Of a stretch of DNA of 64,000 bases, positions 36,764 to 48,070 are shown piece by piece; the first letter of the stretch is position 1, and the number at the start of each line of letters is the position of its first letter. Origin of the DNA: Takakia lepidozioides (Eukaryota > Streptophyta > Takakiopsida > Takakiales > Takakiaceae); NCBI GenBank assembly GCA_030704615.1, contig CM060732.1, positions 9,114,001 to 9,178,000 of the forward strand. Direction: 5' to 3'. The notes beneath the pieces are model-generated. The model was not told the DNA's origin and searched no databases. It worked only from the letters and a program-made list of their open reading frames with translations. The position numbers were made by a program, and so were the translations under genes.

Positions 36764-37667
36764 CACACTCCTACCAACAGGGAGTCGATGTCCTCATCGA
36801 CTTGTCCATTTTGTAGAAACGAACATCCAAGTTGTGGCGTCCCACATCAAGGAGTTTGTTTCTGTACCATGGCGTCCCATGGCAAAGAACCAAACCCCAC
36901 ACTTGACTCTACTCCCCTAGCTAGTTCGGCCGACTTCCTCCAAGTCCCGGCCAAGGGTGGAGCCTCTCCAGCTCCTCCCAGTGCACTCTTCTTGGCCTAC
37001 TTCAAGGCCAAGGAACGATCCTCCCCGAGGATCGAATCGCCTTACTGCAACAACATTGCTTGCGATCGCTCATGATGCCGCTTTTGGCATCACCTTGAGC
37101 AAGGGTTCACCTGGAACCCTCTTTGACTAGGAAGATAACCTTGAACCAACCGTGCGCCCCAATCACTACAATTGGGTCCGCCTTGGAATGCTGGCCTGAG
37201 GTACGGGAACACGCCGAAGCCGCACTACGACTTCGTCCCGAGGCTACACGATTATAGTACGTGAACGGAAGCACGTAGCTTCCGCGTTAGCCCGCACTAC
37301 AAGGCAACCCCCTCGGTAGCGCAGTTATAGTACGCGCACGCGCCAGGTGCGCACTAGCACGTGAACTCCCAAATAAGGCGCAAGTTTCCTTGCCCCTTGG
37401 ATGGGAGTCACCCGATTTTGGCACTGCGCAAACACACGATTAACCCAATTTACCTCTCCCATTTTTGTAAGCTAGCATGCATTCTACACACTAGCCAACC
37501 ACACCATGCATCACCATTCCAAACACAATAGGACGCATAATATTTGGAACCCATTTCCTTTATAACAAATTTTTGTACAATACAAGTTTTTGCAATCGGA
37601 TTCCTGAGCTAGCTAAACCGGGCTAAGTATGCATTTCCTCCCCCACGCTCCAAGGTTGATGTCCCCA
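36764..37667. other. Gypsy 1 3' non-coding region between chromodomain stop and LTR
   Basis: About 900 bp. No clear polypurine tract can be named beside the LTR (the adjoining minus-strand sequence is only mildly purine-rich). An open frame on the plus strand (36575-37075) overlaps LTR and interior and has no recognisable domain. Confidence 0.5.
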
Positions 37668-39374
37668 TCAACGTTTCTTCCGCTTTTGAGGTCGCCCTTC
37701 GAACGCTGCAACTGCCTCGGATGCGTTTCCCATTTCTGAGGCACGCACCCAAGATGCCTCCACAAGATGATAGCCCTTCCATTTGACGAGATACTCCGTT
37801 TCTCGGTTCTTGAACCTCCTCGACTTAAGTATTGCCTCCACCTCGTACTCAGGTTCATTTTCATGATCCAACAGCATAGGTGGCGGACGCAACACTTGCT
37901 GCCGATTCGGACGTGCTTCATCTTTGAAGTAAGGCTTCAAAAGGGAGACATGGAATACTGGGTGCACCTTGCTGTTTGCCGGCAGCTCCAATTCATACAC
38001 ATCCTCATTCATAACCCTCCGAATGCGAAAGGGACCCGCATACGGAGGTACGAACTTCGGACTCACTTCCGGAGGTAGTCGAAAATTCTTGATGTTCAAC
38101 CAGACCTCTGTGCCTGCCTCAAACTTCACTTCCCTCCGCTTCCGATTCGCCTGCCTTTCATACCGTTTCCTAGCTTTGGCAATGTTGTACTTTGCGAGCT
38201 TCAACAAACGCTCGCGTTCTTCCAGTACCGCCGCTACTGCCGGTTCCTCAACGTCCTGGGCGGCCCAACTTGTCGGCACCAGAGGTGCTTTTCCATAGAC
38301 CAACACAAAAGGGGAAACTCCCGTCGCGGAGTGTTCTGTGTTATTATAACAGAACTCTGCCGCGTCTAAGTGTTCCATCCAGTCTGATTGGTCTGCCGAC
38401 ACGTAATTCCGCAAGAATTGCTTCACTACGGAATTCACTCTTTCCGTTTGGCCGTCCGTCGTAGGTCGGAAGGCGGTGCTCATCTTCAGCCTCGTCCCCA
38501 TCTTCTTCCAAAGTGCTCTCCAGAATTTACTCGTAAACTTTGGATCGCGGTCCGAGACAATATCCTTCGGGACTCCATGATGCTTTAAGACGTGGGTGAA
38601 GTAAAGTCGCCCTGTCTCCTGCGCCGTTGCCGTCTCCTTGGTGGGGATGAAATGGGCCATTTTACTGAACCTATCTACCACCACCATGATTGCATCGAAT
38701 CCTTTTGACAGCGGCATAGCAGTCATGAAATCCATCGAGACGCTTTCCCAAGTCCCCTCTGGAATCGGCAAGGGTTGTAACAGCCCCGCTTGCTTTTTGT
38801 ACTCGCTCCGGTTTTGTTGGCATGTGGTGCATGTCTTGACATACTCCTCTGCCTCCTCCCTCAGTTTGGGCCAGAAATACTCTTTCTTCAAGAGTGCCGC
38901 AGTGCGCTTGGCTCCACCGTGGCCCGCAAGCGGGCTATCATGGCATTCTCTCAAGAGACTATCCCTGATCCCTCCCTTTGGCACATAGAGACGTTTTTGC
39001 TTATACCGGAGCAGTCCGTTTTGCAAGTGGAACTGCGATTTAGCCCCCATTCTCAAGTCCTGCATCACGCACTTTGCCAGCTCATCCTTCCGGCAAGCCT
39101 TCCGGATCTTCCTTTGGAGCGCCGTCTCGCCCTTGTACACCAACAAGAGCTGCTGCTTTCTACTTAAAGCATCGGCCACCACATTGTCCCATCCCGGTTT
39201 GTACTGGATATCCACGTCGAACACTGCCAAAGTATCTTGCCACCTAAGTTGTTTTGGGGACAACTTGGGCTGCGTGGCAAAATACTTCACCGTGACATTG
39301 TCCGTGAACACCTTCACTGGGTTGGAACCAACATAGTGGCGCCAGAGTTCAAGGCAATGCACCACCGCCTTCAT
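37668..39374 (-). CDS. Gypsy 1 pol, C-terminal part: RNase H end, integrase, chromodomain
   Basis: 568 codons open from 39374. RNase H end: FTDNVTVKYF and KPGWDNVVADALSRKQQ. The integrase has an H/C zinc region (HDSPLAGHGG...CTTCQQ), catalytic aspartates in DFMTAMP and SDRDPKFTS, and glutamate in TDGQTERVN. The C-terminus, about residues 510-560, is a chromodomain: YEVEAILKSRR, EYLVKWKGY, ASWVRASE. In this family the chromodomain steers integration to methylated-histone chromatin. The frame is shifted relative to the RT frame upstream (39412-41373), with the junction near 39400-39460 in RNase H. Confidence 0.93.
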   Translation of the reverse strand: MKAVVHCLELWRHYVGSNPVKVFTDNVTVKYFATQPKLSPKQLRWQDTLAVFDVDIQYKPGWDNVVADALSRKQQLLLVYKGETALQRKIRKACRKDELAKCVMQDLRMGAKSQFHLQNGLLRYKQKRLYVPKGGIRDSLLRECHDSPLAGHGGAKRTAALLKKEYFWPKLREEAEEYVKTCTTCQQNRSEYKKQAGLLQPLPIPEGTWESVSMDFMTAMPLSKGFDAIMVVVDRFSKMAHFIPTKETATAQETGRLYFTHVLKHHGVPKDIVSDRDPKFTSKFWRALWKKMGTRLKMSTAFRPTTDGQTERVNSVVKQFLRNYVSADQSDWMEHLDAAEFCYNNTEHSATGVSPFVLVYGKAPLVPTSWAAQDVEEPAVAAVLEERERLLKLAKYNIAKARKRYERQANRKRREVKFEAGTEVWLNIKNFRLPPEVSPKFVPPYAGPFRIRRVMNEDVYELELPANSKVHPVFHVSLLKPYFKDEARPNRQQVLRPPPMLLDHENEPEYEVEAILKSRRFKNRETEYLVKWKGYHLVEASWVRASEMGNASEAVAAFEGRPQKRKKR

Positions 39375-39411
39375 CTCTTTTTCGTGCGTCGGCCACCGCG
39401 CTCCACTTCAT

Positions 39412-41373
39412 TCAGTTTCTTACTTTCGTAAGCCACTGGACGTCCATCTTGCATAAGTACACCCCCAATGCGAAGTCCGATGCATCTGTATGAATCTCAA
39501 ACGGACGATCGAACTCCGGGATTTTCAAGACTGGAGCTTCCGTCATCCGCTGCTTCAATTCAGCAAAAGCTTGGCCACAAAATGTGTTCCATACCCAGAC
39601 TTTGGATTTACACAGAAGGTCCGACAGCGGCCCCGCGATCTTGGCGAAATTTCTCACATACTTCCGGTAATAGGAGGCGAGTCCTAGGAAGGATCGCACT
39701 CCCGGGACCGAAGTCGGAGGCTCCCAGTCCAAGATCGCCCTCACCTTTCTGTCATCCATTTTGATCCCATCCTGTGTAATCACATGCCCCAAGAACTCCA
39801 CTTTTGTGACCCCGAATTCGCACTTTGAAGCTTTGGCATACAGCTTCCCTTCTCGCAATTTCTGGAACACCCTTTTGAGATGCTCCAGGTGCTCCTCCTT
39901 TGTTTTCGAGTACACTAAGATGTCGTCGATGTACACGATCACAAAGTCATCCAACCACTCCTGGAAAAGGCTGTTCATCAGCGTGCTAAATGTCGCTGGT
40001 GCATTGGTGAGCCCAAAAGGCATCACCAAGAACTCATATGAACCATACCTTGTCCTGCACGCGGTCTTCTCCTCATCTCCTTCTGCCACCCGAATTTGGT
40101 GATAGCCGGAGCGCAAGTCGATCCGGCTGAAATACTTCGCTCCTGCCAACCGATCGAAGAGGTCGTCGATCCTTGGCAAAGGGTACCGGTTTTTTATAGT
40201 CACCTTATTCAGAGCCCTGTAATCGACACACATCCGCAGTGTCCCATCCTTCTTGTCTGCAAATAGCACCGGGGCTCCGTAAGGTGACTTACTCGGCCGG
40301 ATGTACCCCTTTGACATTAGATCCTTGAGCTGAGTCTTCAGCTCGACCAACTCTCTGTGGCTCAACCGGTAGGGCGCCTTGGCAGGTGGTCCCGATCCCG
40401 GTATCACCTCAATCTTGTGGTCAACTCCTCTTCGCGGTGGCAAGCCGCTTGGTAAATCCTCCGGCATCACATCCTGGTATTTCTCCAAAATCCCCTTGAT
40501 CCAATCTGGGCTCGGCTCCCCATCGCCTTCTCCTTTCACTTCTCTAATGTAAAGCAAAAACTGGGACTCGTGTGCCTCCTCCACGGCCCACTCCTTTGCT
40601 GACAGAAGGTTTATTCGCCCTCCCACGGATTTGGGCGTTTCCGACACTCGTAAAACCTCGCCACCATTCCCACATGGCAGCGTGACTACTCTCTTGCGGC
40701 CATCTATGACCGCTCCGGATTTGCTCAAAAAGGTCATCCCTAAAATGAGATCCACTCCATCGATCTCGCAGATAGTGAAGTTCTCACGTCCCTCCCAACT
40801 CCCCAGTTGAAGAGGAACATCAAACGCCAACCTTGTCGCCAACTGAGGTTCTCCTTTGGCAGAGCGCACCTCGATAGAGGCCCCCACGTCACTTGTCGGG
40901 AGTCCCAACTTTCGCGCCGCCACCGGCGTCATGAATGAGTGTGACGCTCCTGTGTCCACCAACAACGACACGTTAGTTCCGGATATTATCCCATCCACGA
41001 ACAATAACTGGCTCCCTTTACGTAGGGCGCCAGTTTCCTGATACAACTCACAAGAATAGTTGCCTACCTTGCAAGTCCTGGCGACTACCGCTTCCACCAA
41101 GCGACTGATGGTATCTTCCGACAGCTCCGTGGTCGCCCGAGTCATGTTCAATTGCCGGGGCTTCGTGCACTTCTTGGCCATGTGCCCGGGCTCCCCGCAA
41201 TTGAAAACACACTCCATCAAAAGTCGCCTTCTGTCCGCCATAAGCCGCTCCACCCGCTTTTCCTTTCGAAGCACCGGGTGCCGCCTTGACGTGTGAAGGA
41301 CCTCCCTTCGATTTCCACGTGCCATTTTCGCCGCGTGGCCTATCCCACTTCTTTTCCGGTCGGGAGGAGTCAC
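39412..41373 (-). CDS. Gypsy 1 pol, N-terminal part: zinc knuckle, protease, reverse transcriptase
   Basis: 653 codons. It begins in the frame that holds the CCHC knuckle [14 protein letters not shown] (near 41210). The aspartic protease active site [12 protein letters not shown] is near 40960. The RT follows: [44 protein letters not shown] and catalytic YIDDILVYS near 39935. The end runs out of frame in RNase H (DASDFALG then a shifted tail). Shift of one base from the gag frame at the knuckle: either a programmed gag-pol shift or a mutation; the second shift downstream makes mutation more likely. Confidence 0.93.
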   Translation of the reverse strand: MTPPDRKRSGIGHAAKMARGNRREVLHTSRRHPVLRKEKRVERLMADRRRLLMECVFNCGEPGHMAKKCTKPRQLNMTRATTELSEDTISRLVEAVVARTCKVGNYSCELYQETGALRKGSQLLFVDGIISGTNVSLLVDTGASHSFMTPVAARKLGLPTSDVGASIEVRSAKGEPQLATRLAFDVPLQLGSWEGRENFTICEIDGVDLILGMTFLSKSGAVIDGRKRVVTLPCGNGGEVLRVSETPKSVGGRINLLSAKEWAVEEAHESQFLLYIREVKGEGDGEPSPDWIKGILEKYQDVMPEDLPSGLPPRRGVDHKIEVIPGSGPPAKAPYRLSHRELVELKTQLKDLMSKGYIRPSKSPYGAPVLFADKKDGTLRMCVDYRALNKVTIKNRYPLPRIDDLFDRLAGAKYFSRIDLRSGYHQIRVAEGDEEKTACRTRYGSYEFLVMPFGLTNAPATFSTLMNSLFQEWLDDFVIVYIDDILVYSKTKEEHLEHLKRVFQKLREGKLYAKASKCEFGVTKVEFLGHVITQDGIKMDDRKVRAILDWEPPTSVPGVRSFLGLASYYRKYVRNFAKIAGPLSDLLCKSKVWVWNTFCGQAFAELKQRMTEAPVLKIPEFDRPFEIHTDASDFALGVYLCKMDVQWLTKVRN

Positions 41374-42154
41374 CTTCCCGCCGGGTCTTCTTGTGGTTCA
41401 GCTCCGTACGGCCTTGTCTCTCACCCTTAGGGACATCCGAGAAACATTCAGCTCTCTCAATTGCCTCGTTCAAAGTCTTGGGTGGCTTCTCCTCCAACTT
41501 CCGCCTAGCCCATGGGGCCAGTCCTGCCACAAAGTTGAAGACCATTTCTGGTTCTGCCATGTCCGCGACTTCGAGCAACAACACATTGAAAGCCTGGACA
41601 TACCCCCGAATGTCGTCTGTTTGCTTCAAATTCCTCATCTTGTCCCGGGCAAGCCAGGATGCGTTGAGGGGCACAAACTGTCTCTTCATCAATTCCTTGA
41701 ACCCACTCCAGTTCAAGGTTTCCGGGCTTGGGCCTCGGTCGTGAAGGCGTTTCTGCCACCATTGTTGAGCATAGCCCCTCAAATAGGTGGGAGCCACTTC
41801 CACCCGATCCTCGTCACTCAACTTGGCCGCCCGGAAGTACTGCTCTAGCTCCAGGAGCCAGGTGTTGAGTGCCTTCCGGTTTCGAACGCCCTCGAAGGTG
41901 CCGGGTTCCTTAGGCTTCACCTTAAACTTTGTCTTAGTGGAAGTGGCATTAGCCGCCTTCAACACGTCTTTCAATGTCCCGCCAAACTGCGCCAACAACC
42001 CTTCCCAAAAGGCTGTCGGCATGGGAGGCATCTCTTGGTTTGTCGGAGCTCTCAAGGATTCCTCGGGCTCCGACTCCTCGGATTCCTCCCGCTCCTGAGC
42101 GGCCTCGTTTTCGGAAACATTCATCGCTTCCTCAAACGGCCGCCTCGGTGACAC
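41048..42154 (-). CDS. Gypsy 1 gag
   Basis: 368 codons from an ATG at 42154, about 130 bp inside the LTR and past the primer site. Acidic N-terminus ([14 protein letters not shown]), then the retrotransposon gag core [45 protein letters not shown], then a basic Lys/Arg/Gly-rich stretch. It leaves the correct frame at the zinc knuckle (GVCFQLRG instead of the knuckle) and continues in a meaningless frame to 41048. Role: capsid/nucleocapsid. Confidence 0.88.
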   Translation of the reverse strand: MSPRRPFEEAMNVSENEAAQEREESEESEPEESLRAPTNQEMPPMPTAFWEGLLAQFGGTLKDVLKAANATSTKTKFKVKPKEPGTFEGVRNRKALNTWLLELEQYFRAAKLSDEDRVEVAPTYLRGYAQQWWQKRLHDRGPSPETLNWSGFKELMKRQFVPLNASWLARDKMRNLKQTDDIRGYVQAFNVLLLEVADMAEPEMVFNFVAGLAPWARRKLEEKPPKTLNEAIERAECFSDVPKGERQGRTELNHKKTRREGDSSRPEKKWDRPRGENGTWKSKGGPSHVKAAPGASKGKAGGAAYGGQKATFDGVCFQLRGARAHGQEVHEAPAIEHDSGDHGAVGRYHQSLGGSGSRQDLQGRQLFL

Positions 42155-42269
42155 GTCGCCCCCGTCGGGCTCACCGGATCATCATCTTTTGGGCCGCTCC
42201 GCTTTCGCTTCGGCTTGCCCGACCCCATGGTGAGGCCAATCCCAAGGACGATCGCGTACTGAACTCTAA

Positions 42270-42281
42270 GCTCTGATACCA
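42270..42281 (-). other. Primer binding site, initiator tRNA(Met) type
   Basis: Minus strand TGGTATCAGAGC, two bases inside the 5' LTR end, complementary to the 3' end of initiator tRNA-Met. This is the standard plant gypsy/copia primer site. Confidence 0.92.
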
Positions 42282-42283
42282 AG

Positions 42284-43008
42284 TGTCGCGCACCTCACTT
42301 CGGTAAACTCCCCTTCAAGTCATAGTTACTCGCTTTGATGCGCGCGCCTGACTCCCAACCTGGCCGCCGGGCCAACTTGGAGTTTCGGCTGCTCACCGGG
42401 ACATAACGGTCCCCTTCCGCTTCCCTCTAAACCCTCCACCTATTTGGGACTAGGAGAATTCCCTTTGGTAGATGGCAGTCCGGAACAGCTCCCCACTCTT
42501 TGGTCGCTTTCCGGCTCGCTCGCTTACTCACTAGTTTTTGGTCACCAACGGGCTTGCACCGTTCTCGGGGTTACTACTCCCTATATATACTTCTGTAGCT
42601 GTCCGCGGGGGTTCCACAACCAGCCATGCCATTTATGGCGAACCACCACGAAAACCCTCGACTCCTGGTGGTGAGTCGCGGTGAGTCTTGGCCCGCTCAC
42701 CACGGCCCCTATGGACCGTGATGAGTCCCAAGACTCCCACGACTCCCACCACGAGGTCTCCGCCCCCATGGTGAGTCCTATGCCACCCCCACTAAGTCCC
42801 ACTAAGCTACCACCACCCCTTGTGGAGCCACCCCCACCGCAACCCGGTGTGCGGGGCTCCACCTAGTGAGCGCCTCCGCTTCCCTGAGTGCCTTGGGCAC
42901 TCAAGGGTGGCTCAGCCCCCCCATACCTATCGCTGCTGCTGCCCCCACCACAGGGGCAGCCCCTCATGTGTCCCGACCCCCCTGCCCTCAAGGCAAAGGG
43001 CCGCGACA
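42284..43008 (-). repeat. LTR (5' end of gypsy 1)
   Basis: 725 bp, TGTCGCG...CCGCGACA, followed by the target duplication GGAGT at 43009-43013. Confidence 0.95.
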
Positions 43009-43430
43009 GGAGTTCTGTTACTAATCGACCACTGTTCAATGTCATGCTGGTCTGTACTGCGGGGGAACAATTTTGGGATCCGTTGACACAAGCGGGGAGA
43101 GAAAAGATGCACGTTATTAAGCAAGGTTGTTGACGAGTTTCATCGATACAATTGGAGCTGATAAAATTGTCCAAGTGTGCACGGACAATGCATCTAACAT
43201 GGTTAATATGGCCAATATTTTGATGGTACGATATCCTCATCTATATTACCAAGGGTGTGCTGCTCATATCTTTGATCTCCTTTTGGAGGATTGGGGAAAA
43301 AATCATGGATGAAACAGCTAGTAAAAATGACAAAGTCGGTTGTGACGTTCATCCGTACACATCACATCCCTCTGGCATTGTTTAGAAAGCATGAACCCAA
43401 ATACAGCCTTAGGAGCCCGGGTGAAACCCG
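43009..43430 (+). pseudogene. hAT transposase pseudogene, part 2 (DUF659 region)
   Basis: Reads NRPLFNVMLVCTAGEQFWDP, then after a one-base frameshift near 43125 DKIVQVCTDNASNMVNM (catalytic aspartate region TDNASNM), HLYYQGCAAHIFDLLLEDWG and further in another frame HHIPLALFRKHEPKYSL. This order is diagnostic of hAT DUF659. It ends in GETR at 43430, where the second gypsy element begins. The same protein resumes with RFATNFLMVDRL at 52443. Confidence 0.85.
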
Positions 43431-43747
43431 TGTCAAGTTATTTTACCACTAGTGTGAAGTTAGCTAGGAGATAGCTAACTTTCATATATTGACATTTGGG
43501 ATTGACCCAAGTGTCAATCCAGGGGCCAATACATGTTTGGGCACTTGGCGTTGTTATCTTCACGGCAGATCGCGGTGGGCTCATCTTTCTCGAGTTGAGC
43601 CTCACCGCGTCTAGCTATGGCGCCGTAGTGTGGATTCCCCATGGCGTGGGGTGCACTTGGCTCGACTTAATATATGAGTGATGCTTTCATGTGCAAGTAT
43701 GTGAGTTCAAGAGAGCTTGTGTGCTTGTATCATTTCTTTCCTTATCA
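43431..43747 (+). repeat. LTR-like direct repeat, 5' copy of gypsy 2
   Basis: 317 bp, TGTCAAGTTATTTTACC... to ...TTCCTTATCA. Pairs with 51938-52253. It contains a TTAATATATGAG TATA-like patch near 43670. Confidence 0.88.
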
Positions 43748-46021
43748 CTCGAGAAAAATGAGCTCGAGTCTGTGAGTGCCAGGTTCAAGTTGTTTTGTAG
43801 TACTTGTGTTTTCATGAGAAGCGGTTCAGCCTAGAGTGCAGGGATCCGTGCATGAGCCTATCCACAGTGGATAGAGTGCAAAGGCGAACAGATTGCATGT
43901 TTACAATGGATAGAGAGGCGGGTAGTCTATGTTGAAGAGCGGCGTTGCATAGCTCAACGCAATGGCAACCAAGTTTGGGCTTCTAGTGTGAAGCGGAGGA
44001 GATGCTGGCCACGAGTGGGCGAACTGGTGGTCGTCTTCTTCAGTTGCAGGCCGAGTTAAGGAGCTGCAGGAATGTAAGTTGCGCATGGGAAGCTAGCATG
44101 TTGCAGGTTGGAGATGATATAATCAGCTCCAGGTATTTCTGTCCAAAACTAGTTGTTGCGGGTAGATGAGGAGCAGCTGAATGGTGGAGCTGCGAGGGGA
44201 TGCATCGCAGCCCGTTGGGAGCTTCAGCTCCAAGCTCATGAAGAGGTATGAGTGAAGAGAGGGGGCTGGTCCCTCTTGTGTGCAAATCAGAGCACTTGTG
44301 AAGCATGTGCTGAGTTGGAGTTTCAATCTGAAACTCAGTAGTGTAAGGGCTCTTGGAGTGGCAAGAGCGGGGCTGGAAGGACAGCAACGAGGCGCCCTAG
44401 AGCCAAGGGAGATGCATGAGAAGTGCAGGTGCACCAAGTTTGTAAAGGTGTGTATTTTCAGATTTGTTTTTGTGAGCTTCATGAAGAAAAGAGAGCTTGT
44501 TGGGCAGCATATAGCTTGCTTGTTGAGTTGGAGGCACTTCTAGTGGGCTGTGAGAGCTCAGGAGTGCAGGGCAACGGGGCTGATGGCTCCGCAAAAGCCA
44601 TAGCTCGTCAACAGCAGGTGCTGGAGCAAACCCCAGCTCGGGAAGAGCTCGGGAACGCGTGGGAACGCCCGGGAACTCATAGGAACTCGTTGGGAGTTCC
44701 AGGGAACGCAGGGAATAGTGGCCATGATGGGCCGTTGGGGCGGTATCACGAGATACCACGAGCCCAGGTCGTGGTGGTTGACCGTGACCGTTGGAAGTCG
44801 TGGTGCGGACACAACGGATAGGCACGGTGACCAGATCGTGGGGATGGCGAGCCGTGAAGGCTCGTGGGAATGGTACCATGGGGTATCAATGGGCAGCCCG
44901 TGGCCAACGAGTGCCTAGGGCGGGCCGTGAGGAGTAGTGGCGGTTGGAGCCACGGAAGGCCGCGAACAGGCAGAGTAAAAAAAAAAATTAAAAAAAAAAA
45001 AAAAAAAAAACTTTTTTCACTCGTTTCGTGGGACCTTGATGGGAGGCTGGGCTTTGAAGAACAACGGTTTTGAGCTAGCTGATCCGGCAGAAAAGTCGGA
45101 ATTGCCTCCCTGTTGCATTTTAACAAAGGGGATTACTCCCCTGCAGGTAATCTTTTCTGGTTTTCAGCCCAGTCCTTAATTATGGGGGAGACCAGCCTGC
45201 AGGTAATTCCTTTGGACAGAATGTTGTTGGGGCCTATATGTACCTCTATTTGCTCCATTTTTGAACCTTCAGCGAATGGTGTGGTTTCCTGAGGTGGTTC
45301 CATTCGGAGGAATGGCTGGTGGACGTAAGGAGGCACTGGCGTACCTTGTGGAGGGTTGCATGGGGCCTTGGAGGCCAAGTTTCATGAGCTCGTGGAGGGC
45401 GGTTTGAGAAGTGTCTATAGGATGTTCTCATGGTCATGCAAGTAAGAGAAGAGAGAGAAAAAAAAAAAAGGTGTTGGGATGAGAGTGAGCTGGGGATAGG
45501 CATTGCTTTAGTTTTCTCTTCCTCGTAGCTTTCCACCTTCTCTGTAGGCCGAGACCTTTCCGTAGGTGGAGGCAAGAGTCAGTCCGGGTTTGGGCTGGGT
45601 TGCAGGAGCGACACTGTGGAGTTGTTTTTGGTGTGGGGGAGTTGTTGTTTTCATTCTTGTGTTTGGATCCCCTCCACACCTGCATGCTTGATTGTGCGTC
45701 ATGCTAGTTTTGTGTGGGCGCTTGATTTTATAGGTGGTGGACTCAGGCTTGATCGCCAATCCCACCCTAGAGCATGTTGTCGATGGTGAGGCTGGGTTGA
45801 TGACTAGTCAGACCATCTTTGTTTCTCCTGTGGTGAGGTTGGAGGTGATGACCAGCCAACCATAGGAGTGCCTGCGGTGGATGCAGGTGCAGGTGCAGGC
45901 TATGTTAGGAACCTAGTATTCCAAACCATAAGCCGCATCAGGTTCTCTACTCGGTTACCTTGTGGAGAGGGGGTTAGAGACAGGTTCATGACCGGTTGGG
46001 TGTTAGTTTGTCAACACGGAG
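43748..46021. other. Gypsy 2 leader, no gene recognised
   Basis: 2.3 kb between LTR and gag, long for a leader. It holds an A-run at about 44977-45011, G-rich GGGAACGC-type short repeats near 44640-44720, and overlapping open frames on both strands without domains. I could not find a primer site beside the LTR. Confidence 0.45.
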
Positions 46022-47278
46022 GTGCCACTAGTTGCTGGGGAAAGTACCGGTACAAACACTAGCGATACTAGCGGGTATACGAGACGGGGTGTGCGGTTTA
46101 GGCCACCTTCACCTCCTGTGTCTTCTACGGAAGGTTCTGATTCGGATTGTGAATCAGGAGGACTCACACCGGCGGTGCAAGTTGTTTCCTTACCATTGTT
46201 GTAGGACACAATGGAGGAGATGTATGGAGCCACCAAGGGGCCACGAAGGTACTCTGGGGCGGTGGGCACCATCGAGTTGGATGACTTTATCCAAGAGTTT
46301 GATAGTTGGTGTGACTTGCAGCAAATGCGCAATCCACAACTGTTTACGTCTTTTATGGCATTGAAGGGGTTGTTTCAGCACCTTGAGGGACCGCCCATGG
46401 ATGATTACCATGAGTTTAGGCGGGGGCACGATGTTAAGATCGAGGAGTGGAGGATGTACTGGTCACCCGACTACGTCTCCATCACTAGAGGCACTAGAGG
46501 CACAAGGGCAACAGCCACACCGGCAGCTGCATCAGCAGCAGCAGCTACAACAGCAGCTTCCACGAGTAGTAGTGAGACTAGTGGTACAGCAACTACGACG
46601 TCCACCCAAGCTACTGTTGCACCAGCACCAGTGGCGGTGCCTGCCTTCAACCCTGTTGTGGAGTTCTTCGAAGAGTTGAGAAGGAACTACCAAGGGGTAA
46701 GGACAGAGAAGTTGAAGAGCTTACAAGAGTTCCAACGGAAGCCTACTGAGAGCTTGATGGAGGCTTTCACTCGCATGAGGCGCTTGATAAATGTAACCCA
46801 AGGGGTTACGGAGGTTCAGGTAGTCCAATTCTAGTATGGGATATTGGACAAGGAGCTGAGGAGAAGGGTGCGGGATGCAATTCTCCTACAAGCGGCCCAA
46901 CCTACCTTAGCAAATGTGTTTTTGCTGGCAGAGCGGATAGAGCTCAACATGGTGGAGGAACGAGTGGTCATGGTGGGATTTGCTAAGGAGGCACCACGGG
47001 GTAGTGGTGCTCCTAGCCAGCCACTACCTCAACGTGCTCAAGGCAGCAAGGGAGCTCAAGTGAAGCTCAGGGAAGGGCAGAAAGGACCTCAGATGCAGGG
47101 GTCTCTCCCTTCATTTGCTGGCCAACAACGGGCGGATGTGGTGTGCTGGACATGTGGAGGACCCCATGTCAAGAAGGATTGCCCGGAGGGAGGCAATGGT
47201 TTGGCACCGGCACAGCCTGCACAGTTGTAGTATGGCCATTGTGGCAAGTACGGGCATGGAGAAGCCCAGTGCTATGGT
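46022..47278 (+). pseudogene. Gypsy 2 gag with zinc knuckles, three in-frame TAGs
   Basis: One frame runs through, interrupted by TAG at 46202, 46832 and 47228. Gag core: RRYSGAVGTIELDDFIQEFD, FMALKGLFQHLEG, an Ala/Thr/Ser-rich linker, NYQGVRTEKLKSLQEFQRK and MEAFTRMRRLI. Then LLAERIELNMVEE. Zinc knuckles: VCWTCGGPHVKKDCPE (47139-47185), one residue short in the first spacing, and GHCGKYGHGEAQC (47233-47275), whose first cysteine is replaced. The sequence right after each stop continues the domain, so the stops are later mutations. Confidence 0.8.
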
Positions 47279-48070
47279 TTGCACCCTAAGTTGCGCCCAG
47301 GCCAGTTCCAAATGAACAATGGTGGCCGGGGGCGAGGTGGAGCAGCCCAAAGAGGACGAGGTGGCCAGGCACGAGGTGCAGGCCAAGGGCAAGCTCAACA
47401 TGGCCAAGGACATGGAGGTCAGGGTGGTGCCCAAGGCATGGCCAACCGGCTTCAGCAGCTAGAGCAAAGGTTCGCTGCCATGGCCACAGCTCAGGTGGTA
47501 CCGGTTCCAAGGCCGGATGGTCCACCTCCTGCTCCTGAAGGAGTAGACATGGGAGGCATGGGATTCATGTGCGGGGCAGAACTACCACTAGTGAGGGGTA
47601 CCACTACCACTACCACTATGGGTGGGGCACCACTACCACTAGTGAGGGGTGCCACTACCACTACCACTGTGGGCGGGGCACCACTACCACTAGTGTCAGG
47701 CAGCACTACCACTACCACTATGTGCGGGGCAGGACTACCACTAGTGCAAATGGAGTCAGCTGTGGTAGTGACTCGAGGAGCAACACGAGTTCCTGAGCCA
47801 CGGGGTGCGGAGGTGGAGTTGAATCCACAGCGTGGGGAGGCAAGCCGTCAGGCCAGGCTTCCTCAGTCATTCACATTGGCGGAGACAGTGTCGACGCCGT
47901 CCATGGCACCTAGTTCTCGCCCGACTGTTACCGAGGCGGAGGTTACTATGCCATTGGGGAGAGCCACACGGGCAGCACCACTATCTAGTGTTGCCGAGGT
48001 TACGGCAGCTAGTGTGCTGTTGGGGTGGCCTCATCTATGTGCCAGGCTCCATTGTTCTCAGCTACCATGA
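47279..48070 (+). CDS. Gypsy 2 low-complexity linker with four 51-bp repeats
   Basis: Continues the gag frame: Gly/Arg/Gln-rich (RGRGGAAQRGRGG), then a 17-residue unit GGAPLPLVRGATTTTT repeated four times (starts at 47581, 47632, 47683, 47734; exact 51-bp period). Function unknown. It resembles low-complexity linkers seen between gag and protease. Frame lost near 48015. Confidence 0.7.
   Translation: MHPKLRPGQFQMNNGGRGRGGAAQRGRGGQARGAGQGQAQHGQGHGGQGGAQGMANRLQQLEQRFAAMATAQVVPVPRPDGPPPAPEGVDMGGMGFMCGAELPLVRGTTTTTTMGGAPLPLVRGATTTTTVGGAPLPLVSGSTTTTTMCGAGLPLVQMESAVVVTRGATRVPEPRGAEVELNPQRGEASRQARLPQSFTLAETVSTPSMAPSSRPTVTEAEVTMPLGRATRAAPLSSVAEVTAASVLLGWPHLCARLHCSQLP

Larger units (their letters stand above)
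36037..43008 (-). mobile_element. Ty3/gypsy retrotransposon 1 (chromodomain type), complete, young, inserted in the hAT gene
   Basis: 6,972 bp between 5-bp target duplications GGAGT (36032-36036 and 43009-43013). LTRs of 727 and 725 bp start TGTCGCG and end GCGACA. The primer site lies at 42270-42281. Order on the minus strand: gag, zinc knuckle, protease, RT, RNase H, integrase, chromodomain, as in the chromodomain branch of Ty3/gypsy. I count two substitutions and two 1-bp indels between LTRs, so the insertion is recent. Two frameshifts split the coding region into three frames, one at the zinc knuckle and one in RNase H. Confidence 0.95.

Noticed and set aside
36575-37075. Plus-strand frame with Cys-rich FCRNEHPSCG as a zinc-finger gene
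   Set aside because: It overlaps the LTR of gypsy 1 and its interior, lacks a complete finger spacing and is on the strand opposite to the element's genes.
38638-38988. Plus-strand open frames opposite the gypsy 1 integrase
   Set aside because: Shadow frames of the minus-strand pol gene; no domain of their own.
46190-47718. Minus-strand frames opposite gypsy 2 gag
   Set aside because: They mirror Gly/Thr-rich gag repeats and have no start context or domain.
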